From Lachnospiraceae bacterium C1.1 (lineage in GTDB: Bacteria > Bacillota > Clostridia > Lachnospirales > Lachnospiraceae), in the NCBI GenBank assembly GCA_030434875.1, contig JAUISW010000001.1:1995501-2059500 (forward strand): a DNA stretch of 64,000 nt, given 5' to 3'. A model generated the notes under the pieces. The model had not been told where the DNA came from, made no database searches, and saw only the letters and a program-made list of their open reading frames with translations. Shown here one piece after another: positions 17,114 through 25,934 of the stretch (positions within the stretch are counted from its first letter, which is position 1; each line of letters begins with the position of its first letter). The translations under genes and the position numbers were made by a program.

Positions 17114-17361
17114 TTAACACTCGTCACCTAAAAAATCTTCGTCATCCTCGTCCCATTCATCATAATCCGGATACTGTTCTAACACACCGACAGATTTAAT
17201 CAACTCTGGTGCTGGTAAGTGACTGATCATTTTTGCCTCAACCTGATATATTTTCTGCACTGACCCATGGCCAAGCCATTTTCTCTTATTGATCCGAAAA
17301 TCATATAAAACACTTCTCGTTCGTTTTAAGCGAGTCCTTTCCCACAGCCCTATAATTTCTG
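17114..17361 (-). pseudogene. Possible gene remnant with an acidic tail
   Basis: An open minus-strand frame of about 80 codons without a usable ATG reads YDFRINKRKWLGHGSVQKIY, then ISHLPAPELIKSVGVLEQYP and an Asp/Glu-rich end, stopping at 17114. A TAG stop closes it upstream near 17365. The composition looks coding, but neither family nor start can be named. It may be the 3' part of a lost gene. Confidence 0.3.
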
Positions 17362-17379
17362 CTGCCTATCCTTGAACTC

Positions 17380-17418
17380 GCCGCAACCCAATCTGATAGG
17401 CGTAGAATGGGTTGCGGC
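17380..17418. repeat. Perfect 11-bp hairpin
   Basis: GCCGCAACCCA (17380-17390) and TGGGTTGCGGC (17408-17418) with a 17-nt loop. It lies upstream of the plus-strand nuclease-like gene and has no adjacent T-run. It may be a repeat or an mRNA structure. Confidence 0.6.
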
Positions 17419-17505
17419 TATCTCCACGAAACTTTTTCTCACAATCTCTTGAAATCCAAGTTCTTGCGTGGTATCATAGAGTTGGTTTAATATATATAAA
17501 TTCAA

Positions 17506-18567
17506 ATGAGGTATGAATCCTTGGATAAGATAACAACCGATATAAATACTGATTTAGAAAGCGATGCTGTAGAAAGCTCTGCGGAGATTGCCACCGATGT
17601 AGAAAACATTAACTACTCGGCTCTCTCCCGTGATGATCTGGTAGCGATAATCAAGAAACAACAGAAACAGATTGATGCGCTTACCAATCCACCACAGAAC
17701 GATTGGCACTCATGGTTCTATACCCTTCTGAACATCCTTCTCTACAGGTTCAGAAAAGACCGAGTGATGGTACTCCCAGAAGTCAAATTAGGAGCGATGC
17801 CTCCAATAGCCGATTTCATTGTGGTGAAAGAGGACAGCATTGTGGACCTCGGGCTGGAAGTTTTCAGTTTCTTCCACAAGTACAACATCATCGAGTTTAA
17901 ATCTCCCGATGATGAACTTTCAATATTTGTCCTGTGGAAAGTTGTAGGATACGCATGTTTGTACATCAACCGCGACAGAGTGCCAGACAATGAGATTACA
18001 CTCACACTTGTCCGTGCTGCAAAGCCTGTAAGGCTGTTTAAGGATTTAGAAGATCGTGGCGCAAAGGTTGTAGACGGTTCTGTAGACGGACCCGCAAAAG
18101 GGATATACACAATCGAGAATTGGGACGACCATTTCCCCATTCAGATTATCGTTTCCACAGAACTTGAAGGAGATGAATATGCTTTTTTTAGAACGATAAG
18201 CAAGAAGCCTGCTGACGATGATATAAAGCTGATTGTGGAAATGGCGGATAAAGAGACTGACCCGGTTATCCGACAGTTTTTGAAGGAATATTTGGATAAA
18301 CTGTCCGATATGAACAGGGAAATTGTCGAGAATGTAAAACGGAGGGATTCAACAATGAGAAATGCATGGATGAATATATTTGAACCAGAGATAGATGAAA
18401 AAGTCAACACAGCAGTTGATAATGCCACACGCACAATTTATTTCACGTTAGTTCAAGATGGCGACTTAACCTTGGAGCGTGCCGCTGAAAAATCTGGAAT
18501 GCCCGTTGACCAATTCCAAACACAAATGAACGAATATGTAAAAAACCACAAAGCCACGACCGTATGA
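17506..18567 (+). CDS. PD-(D/E)XK-type nuclease-like protein (Rpn/transposase-associated type)
   Basis: A 353-residue protein with a short coiled segment (LSRDDLVAIIKKQQKQIDAL, about 50-70) followed by a domain resembling the PD-(D/E)XK nuclease core. An acidic PPIADFIVVKED strand is followed by NIIEFKSPDDELS (E-x-K, near residue 130) and a conserved helix FVLWKVVGYACLYI. The C-terminal tail (GDLTLERAAEKSGMPVDQF) is the helical tail common in Lachnospiraceae Rpn/PD-(D/E)XK 'transposase-like' proteins. It lies within the patch bounded by the uxs repeats. Function could be defence or recombination-related; assignment is tentative. Confidence 0.5.
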   Translation: MRYESLDKITTDINTDLESDAVESSAEIATDVENINYSALSRDDLVAIIKKQQKQIDALTNPPQNDWHSWFYTLLNILLYRFRKDRVMVLPEVKLGAMPPIADFIVVKEDSIVDLGLEVFSFFHKYNIIEFKSPDDELSIFVLWKVVGYACLYINRDRVPDNEITLTLVRAAKPVRLFKDLEDRGAKVVDGSVDGPAKGIYTIENWDDHFPIQIIVSTELEGDEYAFFRTISKKPADDDIKLIVEMADKETDPVIRQFLKEYLDKLSDMNREIVENVKRRDSTMRNAWMNIFEPEIDEKVNTAVDNATRTIYFTLVQDGDLTLERAAEKSGMPVDQFQTQMNEYVKNHKATTV

Positions 18568-18574
18568 AACAACA

Positions 18575-18632
18575 AAGGGCAGCTACCGCGGAATCATCTC
18601 CTACAGTAACTGCCCTTAAAATCATCTTTTTA
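18575..18632 (+). terminator. Weak terminator-like hairpin after the nuclease-like gene
   Basis: AAGGGCAG (18575-18582) pairs with CTGCCCTT (18610-18617), and the next bases CTAC/GTAAC extend the stem imperfectly. A short T-run occurs about 9 nt later, so termination efficiency is uncertain. The remaining bases to 18820 hold a minus-strand frame with coding-like composition (SSDRYIGCMAGKLETLYFI) that I cannot identify. Confidence 0.35.
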
Positions 18633-18819
18633 CCACTGTATATACAGCTTACAAACCGTGTGAACAATATTCAGCTTGCCGCCGAACTTATCAGAGTTTT
18701 TGATAAAATACAGCGTTTCCAGCTTTCCGGCCATGCAGCCGATGTAGCGGTCGGAGCTGGTTGTGGCGTTGGTTAGATTTTCGGTCTGGAAGAGTATCGA
18801 AAAAAGCCATGTGCAATAA

Positions 18820-19770
18820 TCACACCACCCGCCTAAAATACTCAATCGTCTTCTTAAGCCCTTCGTCCAAAGCTATGGTTGGTTCCCAGTCCAGCTCTTT
18901 CTTCGCCAATTCTATTACCGGCTTACGCTGTGTAGGATCATCAGCCGGAAGTTTTTTATGGATAATATCGCTCTTGCTCCCCGTCAGACCGATCACCTTC
19001 TCAGCCAGTTCCAGCATCGTAAACTCTCCAGGATTGCCGAGATTCACAGGTCCCGTGAAACCATCTCTGCTATTCATCATGCGAATCATGCCTTCTACCA
19101 GGTCATCCACATAACAGAAACTTCTTGTCTGAGTTCCATCACCGTAGATCGTAATATCCTCACCCTTTAACGCCTGCACAATGAAATTACTTACCACTCG
19201 CCCATCATGCGTATTCATGTTCGGACCATAGGTATTAAAAATACGAATCACTTTAATATCAACACCATTTTGCCTGTGGTAATCAAAGAACAAGGTCTCA
19301 GCTACACGTTTCCCTTCATCATAGCAGGAACGAATACCGATGGGATTAACATTTCCCCAGTATTCTTCCGGCTGTGGATGAACGCTTGGATTGCCATAAA
19401 CTTCGCTGGTACTCGCCTGCAGTATTCTTGCTCTCACCCTCTTCGCCAAGCCCAGCATATTGATTGCACCCATAACGGAAGTCTTGATGGTCTTCACCGG
19501 ATTATACTGATAATGCACCGGACTTGCAGGACATGCGAGATTATAAATCTGGTCAACCTCCAATAGTATCGGCTCAGTCACATCATGGCGGATTAACTCG
19601 AAGTTGTGATAATCGAGGAGTTTTTCAATGTTTCGTTTAGAACCTGTAAAAAAGTTATCCAGGCAGATAACGTCATTGCCTTCCTCCACCAACCTTTTAC
19701 AAAGGTGACTACCGATGAACCCAGCACCTCCGGTTACTAATATTCGCTTAGAACTGTTCATGCTGCTCAT
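18820..19770 (-). CDS. uxs: UDP-glucuronate decarboxylase (UDP-xylose synthase)
   Basis: A 316-residue extended SDR enzyme converting UDP-glucuronate to UDP-xylose. The NAD-binding [12 protein letters not shown] is at residues 13-24, DNFFTG follows the second strand, and the catalytic STSEVYG and Y-x3-K (SCYDEGKR) motifs have the UXS subgroup form, as do [11 protein letters not shown] and [13 protein letters not shown]. The ATG overlaps the TGA of ugd (ATGA), and GGAGGTG precedes it, so translation is coupled. Together with ugd it makes UDP-xylose from UDP-glucose. Its 3' end is duplicated at 16019-16150. Confidence 0.9.
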   Translation of the reverse strand: MSSMNSSKRILVTGGAGFIGSHLCKRLVEEGNDVICLDNFFTGSKRNIEKLLDYHNFELIRHDVTEPILLEVDQIYNLACPASPVHYQYNPVKTIKTSVMGAINMLGLAKRVRARILQASTSEVYGNPSVHPQPEEYWGNVNPIGIRSCYDEGKRVAETLFFDYHRQNGVDIKVIRIFNTYGPNMNTHDGRVVSNFIVQALKGEDITIYGDGTQTRSFCYVDDLVEGMIRMMNSRDGFTGPVNLGNPGEFTMLELAEKVIGLTGSKSDIIHKKLPADDPTQRKPVIELAKKELDWEPTIALDEGLKKTIEYFRRVV

Positions 19771-21119
19771 ACCTTCACCTCCGCTGCCGACAAAGCTCTC
19801 ACTCCAATTTGATGATATTCGATACCATACTCAACGACTCTCTTACTATCATACTGGTTTCGTCCGTCAAATATGACCGGATTCTTGAGTAACCTCGCTA
19901 TCTCATAAAAATCCGGACTTCTAAACTCCTTCCATTCAGTGATAAGGATCAGAGCATCGGAATCTTTCAACGCCTCGTACTTAGAGTCAACGTATGTGAT
20001 TTTTTCATTCCCTTTCAAGTAACATTCCTTAGCTTCTCGTGTAGCCTTAGGATCATAAGCTCTAATCTTCGCACCAGCTTCAGTTAAAGAATTGATTATC
20101 GTTATCGCCGGAGATTCCCTCATATCGTCTGTGTCAGGTTTGAAAGCAAGTCCCCAAGTGGCGAAGGTATAGTCTGATAAGTCATCACCAAAACGCTTCT
20201 TAACTTTCTCTACCAGCACTTCCTTCTGAGCATGATTAACATCTTCTACAGATTCTAGGAGCTTAGATTTGTAACCGAAATCTTCTGCAGTTTTTATCAA
20301 TGCCTGCACATCTTTAGGAAAACAAGAACCGCCATAGCCACAGCCAGGGTAGATGAATGAAAAGCCAATACGACGGTCGCTACCGATTCCTCGTCTGACC
20401 TTATTTACATCTGCTCCAACTCTTTCACAAATATTGGAAATTTCGTTCATAAAAGATATCTTAGTTGCCAGCATAGAATTTGCAGCATACTTTGTCATCT
20501 CTGCAGATGGGATATCCATAAAGATCAGATTGTCATTATTCATGAAATAAGGCTTGTAGAGCTCACGCATGGCAGATTCAGCACGTTCACTATCCACACC
20601 GATAACCACCCGATCCGGCTTCATGCAGTCTGCAATTGCAGATCCTTCTTTTAGGAATTCCGGGTTAGAAATCACATCAAAAGTTAGAGAACTGCTACGC
20701 TTATCAAGTTCTTCCTGAATCGCAGCTCTGACCTTCTCACTTGTCCCGACAGGAACTGTAGACTTATCAACCACATACATATGGCGTTTCATGTGGATGC
20801 CAATAGATTTCGCGACTGAAAGTACATACTGAAGATCTGCACTACCATCTTCCCCCATTGGAGTTCCCACGGCAATGAAAACAATATTACTATCCTCTAA
20901 TGCTTCTGCTATATCTGTGGTGAAATGGAGAGAATTCGCTGTATAATTTCGTTCAACCATCTCACTTAGTCCCGGCTCATATATAGGAATGATCACTTTC
21001 TTAAGTTTCTCTATCTTTTCTTCATTTACATCCACGCACCAGACAGTGTTACCCATCTCGGCAAAACACGTTCCTGTGACCAGACCAACGTAGCCCGTCC
21101 CTACAACTGCAATTCTCAT
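19767..21119 (-). CDS. ugd: UDP-glucose 6-dehydrogenase
   Basis: A 450-residue NAD-dependent enzyme oxidising UDP-glucose to UDP-glucuronate in two steps. The N-terminal Rossmann motif is [20 protein letters not shown]. The catalytic cysteine lies in [15 protein letters not shown] (about residue 260), and the C-terminal UDP-binding domain has [16 protein letters not shown]. Length and motifs are those of TuaD/UgdH-type enzymes. It overlaps uxs by 4 bp and follows the DUF4422 gene, forming the last pair of the glycan operon. Confidence 0.94.
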   Translation of the reverse strand: MRIAVVGTGYVGLVTGTCFAEMGNTVWCVDVNEEKIEKLKKVIIPIYEPGLSEMVERNYTANSLHFTTDIAEALEDSNIVFIAVGTPMGEDGSADLQYVLSVAKSIGIHMKRHMYVVDKSTVPVGTSEKVRAAIQEELDKRSSSLTFDVISNPEFLKEGSAIADCMKPDRVVIGVDSERAESAMRELYKPYFMNNDNLIFMDIPSAEMTKYAANSMLATKISFMNEISNICERVGADVNKVRRGIGSDRRIGFSFIYPGCGYGGSCFPKDVQALIKTAEDFGYKSKLLESVEDVNHAQKEVLVEKVKKRFGDDLSDYTFATWGLAFKPDTDDMRESPAITIINSLTEAGAKIRAYDPKATREAKECYLKGNEKITYVDSKYEALKDSDALILITEWKEFRSPDFYEIARLLKNPVIFDGRNQYDSKRVVEYGIEYHQIGVRALSAAEVKV

Positions 21120-21186
21120 CTAATCTCTCCAAATCCCTTCATAATTTTATTTTCTCTCCCACATGATGAAATATGACATGGAATCA

Positions 21187-22263
21187 TCACGTATAAATCG
21201 CCTTCTCCACATGCCGAATTCTCAAATCCTTCTGATGGTACATGAAATACAGATTCGTCAACACCTCAGCCACATAGGAAAACGCTCTCGTTTCAACCAA
21301 TGCAGGTACTTCTTTAGAATAATTCTCTTCCATAAACTCTGTTATCTCGAAGAACCATGAGCAATAATCATCGAATACACTATTCCTTGCACAAACCAGG
21401 TCATAAGTGTACTGGTACTTCCCATAAAGGATAGCTTTATACTCCTCAAACGCCTCAGGATGTAAAGTCTCTAACGCTCTGAACAATGCATCCTTAACAT
21501 CCTCGGTCGTAAATCTCAGAAACTGTGCCATTTCATTTGGATAACAGATGTATGGTAGCGGCATAATCGCATCAATATCATCTGTCAGCATCTCAGGCTT
21601 CACCAGCAAATGACGTCTGTAATGTTCTATACCAATCCAATCATGCTTTGTGTTTTTCCAAATCCAATACACGGCGGACATCTCACAATACATGCGGTTT
21701 TTATTTGAAATGTTAAGACCTATATCGTCCTTTACCTCTGCTATCGACTTCTCTGCCAGTGCCGCTCCGGCTTGAATGGGAATCTCGTATGGATATAGAT
21801 CCGGGTGAAAAGATAAGGGCTTGTCCTTGTCATTTCTTACCTCGTACATCGCAAAATTATTATTTTGCGAAATTTCATGCCTTAAATCATCGATTACCGG
21901 AAACAACCCCACACTCCTATAATACTCCGACATCAACAGATGTTCTTCATGCTGTGTCAGAGCGTAGTAATTCTTATATCCATGAGAATCCAAGTACGGT
22001 ATCGCCTCTTGCTGAATTAGTTCTGTGACTCCCAAGACTATAAACGTATCAGTAGGCACTGTCTCAATGGGAACAACCTTTATCCCGTCAATCTCCTCAG
22101 GATTCCCATTCGGAAACCAAGTCTTGCCAGCAGGCTTACCCACCGCGAAAGATATAGGCTGTATCCCGGTGAGATGTGCTATAGCTTCTCTTGCACCTAC
22201 AGCTATTACCTGTGCGCCGTAGATCACGTAAGATTTATATTTTTTTACTTCGTCTGTTACCAT
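21187..22263 (-). CDS. DUF4422 glycosyltransferase-like protein with N-terminal Rossmann module
   Basis: Residues 1-115 (from the chosen start) carry the locus-wide Rossmann-like module (YVIYGAQVIAVGAREAI, VVPIETVPTDTFIVLGV). The rest is a DUF4422 domain, found in capsule-locus glycosyltransferases: YEIPIQAGAALAEK, DDIGLNISNKN, YCEMSAVYWIWKN, IGIEHYRRHL and a long helical end. The ATG at 22261-22263 is preferred (AAGGGG 10 nt upstream, module begins at once); the frame stays open 30 codons further. Sugar specificity is unknown; UDP-xylose or UDP-glucuronate from the two following genes is a reasonable guess. Confidence 0.75.
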   Translation of the reverse strand: MVTDEVKKYKSYVIYGAQVIAVGAREAIAHLTGIQPISFAVGKPAGKTWFPNGNPEEIDGIKVVPIETVPTDTFIVLGVTELIQQEAIPYLDSHGYKNYYALTQHEEHLLMSEYYRSVGLFPVIDDLRHEISQNNNFAMYEVRNDKDKPLSFHPDLYPYEIPIQAGAALAEKSIAEVKDDIGLNISNKNRMYCEMSAVYWIWKNTKHDWIGIEHYRRHLLVKPEMLTDDIDAIMPLPYICYPNEMAQFLRFTTEDVKDALFRALETLHPEAFEEYKAILYGKYQYTYDLVCARNSVFDDYCSWFFEITEFMEENYSKEVPALVETRAFSYVAEVLTNLYFMYHQKDLRIRHVEKAIYT

Positions 22264-22648
22264 TGTGAATAATCCCCTTAACTTTTTTGCCTCTATATAC
22301 TTCTGGTATATGACCCTATCTCCATATCCGTAACCTTGTACCCATCTTGACAAATTCTCTCCGATCTCTTACAATGAAATTCACAATAACAGGCAACAGA
22401 GAGTGTCTGTTCAAGTGTTGATACAATGTGCCGTGCCAGTACGCGTTGCATTGTGGAGCTTACGGATGGTTTGGTGGTTCCCAAAAACTGGCGACGAAAA
22501 CACCATGGGCTCTTCTGGCGACAGAGGAGCCTATTTTTATCTTCACATATTCCGGTTTGAACTGTTTGAACTATTTAATCTTTTTGAACTGCTCGAACCC
22601 CCGAGAAAAACAACGCAACTGATAAACCATGTTTTATAAACCACCCTT
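22264..22648. other. Gene-free gap between DUF4422 gene and PBECR4-like gene
   Basis: No convincing gene. It contains three TTTGAACT-type units at about 22556-22600 (TTTGAACTGTTTGAACTATT, then TTTTTGAACTGC). Short overlapping frames on both strands lack ribosome sites. The region may be remnant DNA that came in with the plus-strand gene interrupting the glycan operon. Confidence 0.4.
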
Positions 22649-23287
22649 ATGACACCAGAAACATTACTCGCCTGCGTACAGGCATTCGACAACTTAATCG
22701 GATCAAAATACCAAATCCATCTCGGACGAGCTGGCAAAATCGCTACGTTTACCATAACAATCGAAAAAGAAGATTGTTATCATCTTATGGGGCTTCATTA
22801 TCTCCTCGACCGTATCGATAACCGCAACAGAGGCAAAATATTTGATGATCTTCTCACAGACCCCAAATACAGGCACCGCATTGCTTCTTCAAAACATTGG
22901 ACAGATGAACTGTCTTATCGTGTCGCCTGTGCCGCTGTATTAGAGCAGCTGCTTGATGACAACAGCACAGTTTTCCGTTTTAATCCACAGCGTCTTTTCT
23001 TCCACTCACACATTTCAGCTGATTATCTACTAGCTAACACGGATTATCCTGTAACTGACGATTTCAGCTCAGACGTATATCTCTTTGTGGACAAAAGAAC
23101 TCCTGACACTGATTCCGAACGGTTTTGCAAATCAATCTTTCCTAAAGGAAATAATGACTTCACCAAATATCAGGCGAAGTGGACGCTACTCTACAAAGAG
23201 AAAAACACCCCGAATGGAACCAAAACAGTTCTTTACCACCACAAAGGGTATGAACTCCCCGGCGAAACCAAGGATTATGAGGGATGA
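22649..23287 (+). CDS. PBECR4-like nuclease/toxin-domain protein
   Basis: A 212-residue protein whose pattern fits PBECR4-type domains (Barnase/EndoU/colicin/RelE-like nucleases). It shows CYHLMGLHYLLDRI near residue 50, a middle helical part ending HWTDELSYRVACAAVLEQLL, the strand VFRFNPQRLFFHSHI, then VYLFVDK, CKSIFPKG and KWTLLYKEK. No ribosome site is obvious and an in-frame stop lies just upstream of the ATG. It is the only plus-strand gene inside a 27-kb minus-strand glycan locus and converges on the radical SAM gene. It may be an acquired toxin; no immunity gene is evident. Confidence 0.5.
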   Translation: MTPETLLACVQAFDNLIGSKYQIHLGRAGKIATFTITIEKEDCYHLMGLHYLLDRIDNRNRGKIFDDLLTDPKYRHRIASSKHWTDELSYRVACAAVLEQLLDDNSTVFRFNPQRLFFHSHISADYLLANTDYPVTDDFSSDVYLFVDKRTPDTDSERFCKSIFPKGNNDFTKYQAKWTLLYKEKNTPNGTKTVLYHHKGYELPGETKDYEG

Positions 23288-23301
23288 GAAAGATAATTTC
23301 C

Positions 23302-24924
23302 TCACACCTCATAAGGCATGATAATCTTCTCTTCCGGTACTCCAATCTCAAGAGCTTCGGCCTTAAGCTCATCAAATCTTGAATAATGACCAATTAAAAG
23401 GTAATCAAACTCATCCATATGATTCTTTATGTAATCAGGCTCATAAGCCTTTGCACCATAAAAATCAGTTCCCTGCTTTACAGGATCTTTATCAACAACA
23501 AAGGCAACTTTACCACCCGAGCAGTTCACAGCATCAGAAAGAAAGCTTCCTGCAACGCCCATCCCCCAGATGACGTACTTCCTACCTGCAACAATAGTAT
23601 CTCTCTTCCATGCCAGTAACGTATCACCTATATTAACGATTTTTGTTTCTTCCCAAACATCCTTCAAATCACGGTAATCCTTAAGTTGCGCTATCCTGTC
23701 ATACCCATAATGTTTAATAGACAGCGCATTCTTATGTAAGAAATAGAATCCATCACCAATATGAAGAGTACCTGGATTCAAGATACACTCCTTCATAAGT
23801 TGATTTATGTTCTCAGTGTACTCCTTCAATTCCACATCCTTATATAAGAGAATCCATCCTTTAGAAGAGCTAATGCAACGGTTCAGGAATACTCCAAAAG
23901 TTTCATTCTCTGACTTATCCTTCCCTTCATAAACCTCAAACTCATGTTCAAACAATAGTGAACTATCTGCATTAAACCGATCTTCATAGTGTTCCACATA
24001 TTTCTGTGTGGCAGAAAAACGCTTACCAGATGCCTTACTGCTTTCGACAATCTGTCCATCTTTGATTTCTAATAAATGCGTCTTACCAGCTTTCAACCTC
24101 GGAGAATCAACTTCCTTCAATTTTTTATAAAGAGTTGTTGACACATCGTCAATCTCATCAGAAGATTCTCTCATAAATGTAGAAAGTGCAAAGCCACATA
24201 ATTCACACCATTGCAGCTGATTTCCAAATTCTGAAGGTTCCCTTTTCCACCATCCAGGCTCAATCGGCCAGCCTCCTGGCCCATCAAAAAGCATATCTAA
24301 TGCAGCTGCAACCTCACAGAAGAAAGCGCCCTTCGGAGTAATAGTGGCACTCCATGCGCCCTGTAACCAACAATTATCACGGAGCTTAATCCACTCGTCA
24401 TCCGGAATCCCTAAATCCTTACGTGAGACGAGTCCCGGCTGATGGTATGACGGATTGATGTGATCATTTAAGAACTGCACATGAAATGTATCTGCACACA
24501 ATTCCTGATACTTTCTGTATGTCGGACTCATGTTAGAGTAAATTCCGGGGCCTGTTCGCTCAAATGTTTTATGACCATCCTCGTATTCATGAAGCTTATG
24601 ATTATCAAACTCCTCATGCAAAAGTTCCTTAATAAAATCTTTCTGTGGATAAGCCAACCTATCTGCTTTTGGATTCTTCCCATAAACACTTTGGAGGTAT
24701 TGAGCAAATTCCTCGAATTTCGGATGCAATGTAGGCTCTCCACCAATAAGAGCAACCAATCCCTCAAAGCCTTGCATAGAATCAACAGCACGCTTAAACG
24801 TGTCCACATCCATAAAGAAATTCTTTTTATGGTTTCCACAGAAACGAGTACAGTTAGAGCACCTCTCTGTACAGGCATTTGTAATATCTATTAAGATAAT
24901 TTGCATATCTTTTGGTGAACGCAT
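23302..24924 (-). CDS. Radical SAM protein with C-terminal Rossmann module
   Basis: A 540-residue radical SAM enzyme. The 4Fe-4S motif C-x3-C-x2-C is NACTERCSNCTRFC (residues 17-30), followed by LIGGEPTLHPKF, the GGE SAM-binding motif. The middle (about 110-300) includes cysteines in the segments NCWLQGAWSATITP, FFCEVAA and WCELCGF, which may bind an auxiliary cluster. Residues about 445-540 carry the locus-wide module (YVIWGMGVAGSFLSDA, FVVDKDPVKQG). It lies in the glycan operon after a GT32 gene. The reaction (sugar epimerisation, dehydration or peptide modification) cannot be told from sequence. Confidence 0.78.
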   Translation of the reverse strand: MRSPKDMQIILIDITNACTERCSNCTRFCGNHKKNFFMDVDTFKRAVDSMQGFEGLVALIGGEPTLHPKFEEFAQYLQSVYGKNPKADRLAYPQKDFIKELLHEEFDNHKLHEYEDGHKTFERTGPGIYSNMSPTYRKYQELCADTFHVQFLNDHINPSYHQPGLVSRKDLGIPDDEWIKLRDNCWLQGAWSATITPKGAFFCEVAAALDMLFDGPGGWPIEPGWWKREPSEFGNQLQWCELCGFALSTFMRESSDEIDDVSTTLYKKLKEVDSPRLKAGKTHLLEIKDGQIVESSKASGKRFSATQKYVEHYEDRFNADSSLLFEHEFEVYEGKDKSENETFGVFLNRCISSSKGWILLYKDVELKEYTENINQLMKECILNPGTLHIGDGFYFLHKNALSIKHYGYDRIAQLKDYRDLKDVWEETKIVNIGDTLLAWKRDTIVAGRKYVIWGMGVAGSFLSDAVNCSGGKVAFVVDKDPVKQGTDFYGAKAYEPDYIKNHMDEFDYLLIGHYSRFDELKAEALEIGVPEEKIIMPYEV

Positions 24925-24959
24925 TTTCTTTTTCCTCCAAAGATGTTTTGCTGGTATTT

Positions 24960-25934
24960 CTATACTAAAGTAATAATGCTATTATAGTTTTCTCTTACAA
25001 GTTTTTCTTTTATGTCGTCATAATCCTTCGGCATAGTTGCTACTATAACAGGAATACTTCTGTCTATCCTAATATCACCTGCGCTTCTTACAGGAATATC
25101 ATCAATCTCGCTAAACGTAACCGATACATCAGACACTATAAAAGTCTTAATATTAATATCAGTTGTCGTCTTTCTAATGGCATTAAGTAGAAGATGGGCT
25201 ACGAGTCCGGCCCCATAAATGTTTACTGTTGATACATTCAAATGAGAATTCCTTATTTTTTCAAGGTTCTTGCTTATATCTGATAAAAACCTCATATTGC
25301 TGTCATCATTCATCCACGCACCCTTGAACAGATGCATTGCATATGAATTATCGGTAAATATCCTTTCCTTAGTCCAAGGGTTAAAAGGTGAAAAATAATC
25401 CGATGAAAACACAGTAATATCGTCTAAATACTGGGTGACATCTTTATCCTTAAGCCCTTTTTCTGCAAAAGTTCTCGTGACAGGAACAGTATTCGGTGTC
25501 ATATCCATGCAACCGTTTTCCAGTACAAAAGTTCTATTATCGTAATATGATAATAGTTCACCAATCATAGGATTATGTCTTTCGCTCCCAAATATCCAAG
25601 CGGCAACTCTTCCACCAACTTCAAATCCAGTAAAAGCCTTTTCTGATAATAATGGATTAAATGATTTCAGAACCTCCAAATCAGAATCTAAGTAGATTCC
25701 TCCAAACTCGTACAAAGCCCAAAGCCTAATAAAGTCACTTGCAAAAGCATATTTTTTACACATTACAGCCTCCAAAACATATGGATGGCTTTGAATATCA
25801 GAGTTTTTCTGATCCCAAAGTTTGAATTCATAATCTGGCATAAATTTATGCCAAGATTGAATGCATCTATCTATATCATCTGGAAACGGCTCTCCACTAA
25901 GCCAACAATAATGTATCTTTTTTGGAATTGACAT
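24960..25934 (-). CDS. GT32-type glycosyltransferase with C-terminal Rossmann module
   Basis: Residues 1-230 form the DXD-containing Gly_transf_sug (GT32) domain: IPKKIHYCWLSGEPFP at the start, SWHKFMPDYEFKLWD, FASDFIRLWALYEFGGIYLD and the metal-binding SDLEV. Related enzymes include capsular and Och1-like transferases. The last 90 residues carry the locus module (VNIYGAGLVAHLLLNAI). It overlaps the preceding GT2 gene by one base (TAATG), indicating translational coupling. Confidence 0.85.
   Translation of the reverse strand: MSIPKKIHYCWLSGEPFPDDIDRCIQSWHKFMPDYEFKLWDQKNSDIQSHPYVLEAVMCKKYAFASDFIRLWALYEFGGIYLDSDLEVLKSFNPLLSEKAFTGFEVGGRVAAWIFGSERHNPMIGELLSYYDNRTFVLENGCMDMTPNTVPVTRTFAEKGLKDKDVTQYLDDITVFSSDYFSPFNPWTKERIFTDNSYAMHLFKGAWMNDDSNMRFLSDISKNLEKIRNSHLNVSTVNIYGAGLVAHLLLNAIRKTTTDINIKTFIVSDVSVTFSEIDDIPVRSAGDIRIDRSIPVIVATMPKDYDDIKEKLVRENYNSIITLV

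Noticed and set aside
18630..18845. Minus-strand 71-codon frame downstream of uxs
   Set aside because: Coding-like composition, but it overlaps the uxs stop region, has no clear start and no recognised family; mentioned only as a possible remnant.
22556..22600. TTTGAACT repeats as a possible CRISPR or iteron array
   Set aside because: Only three short irregular units, no equal spacers, no cas or rep genes nearby.
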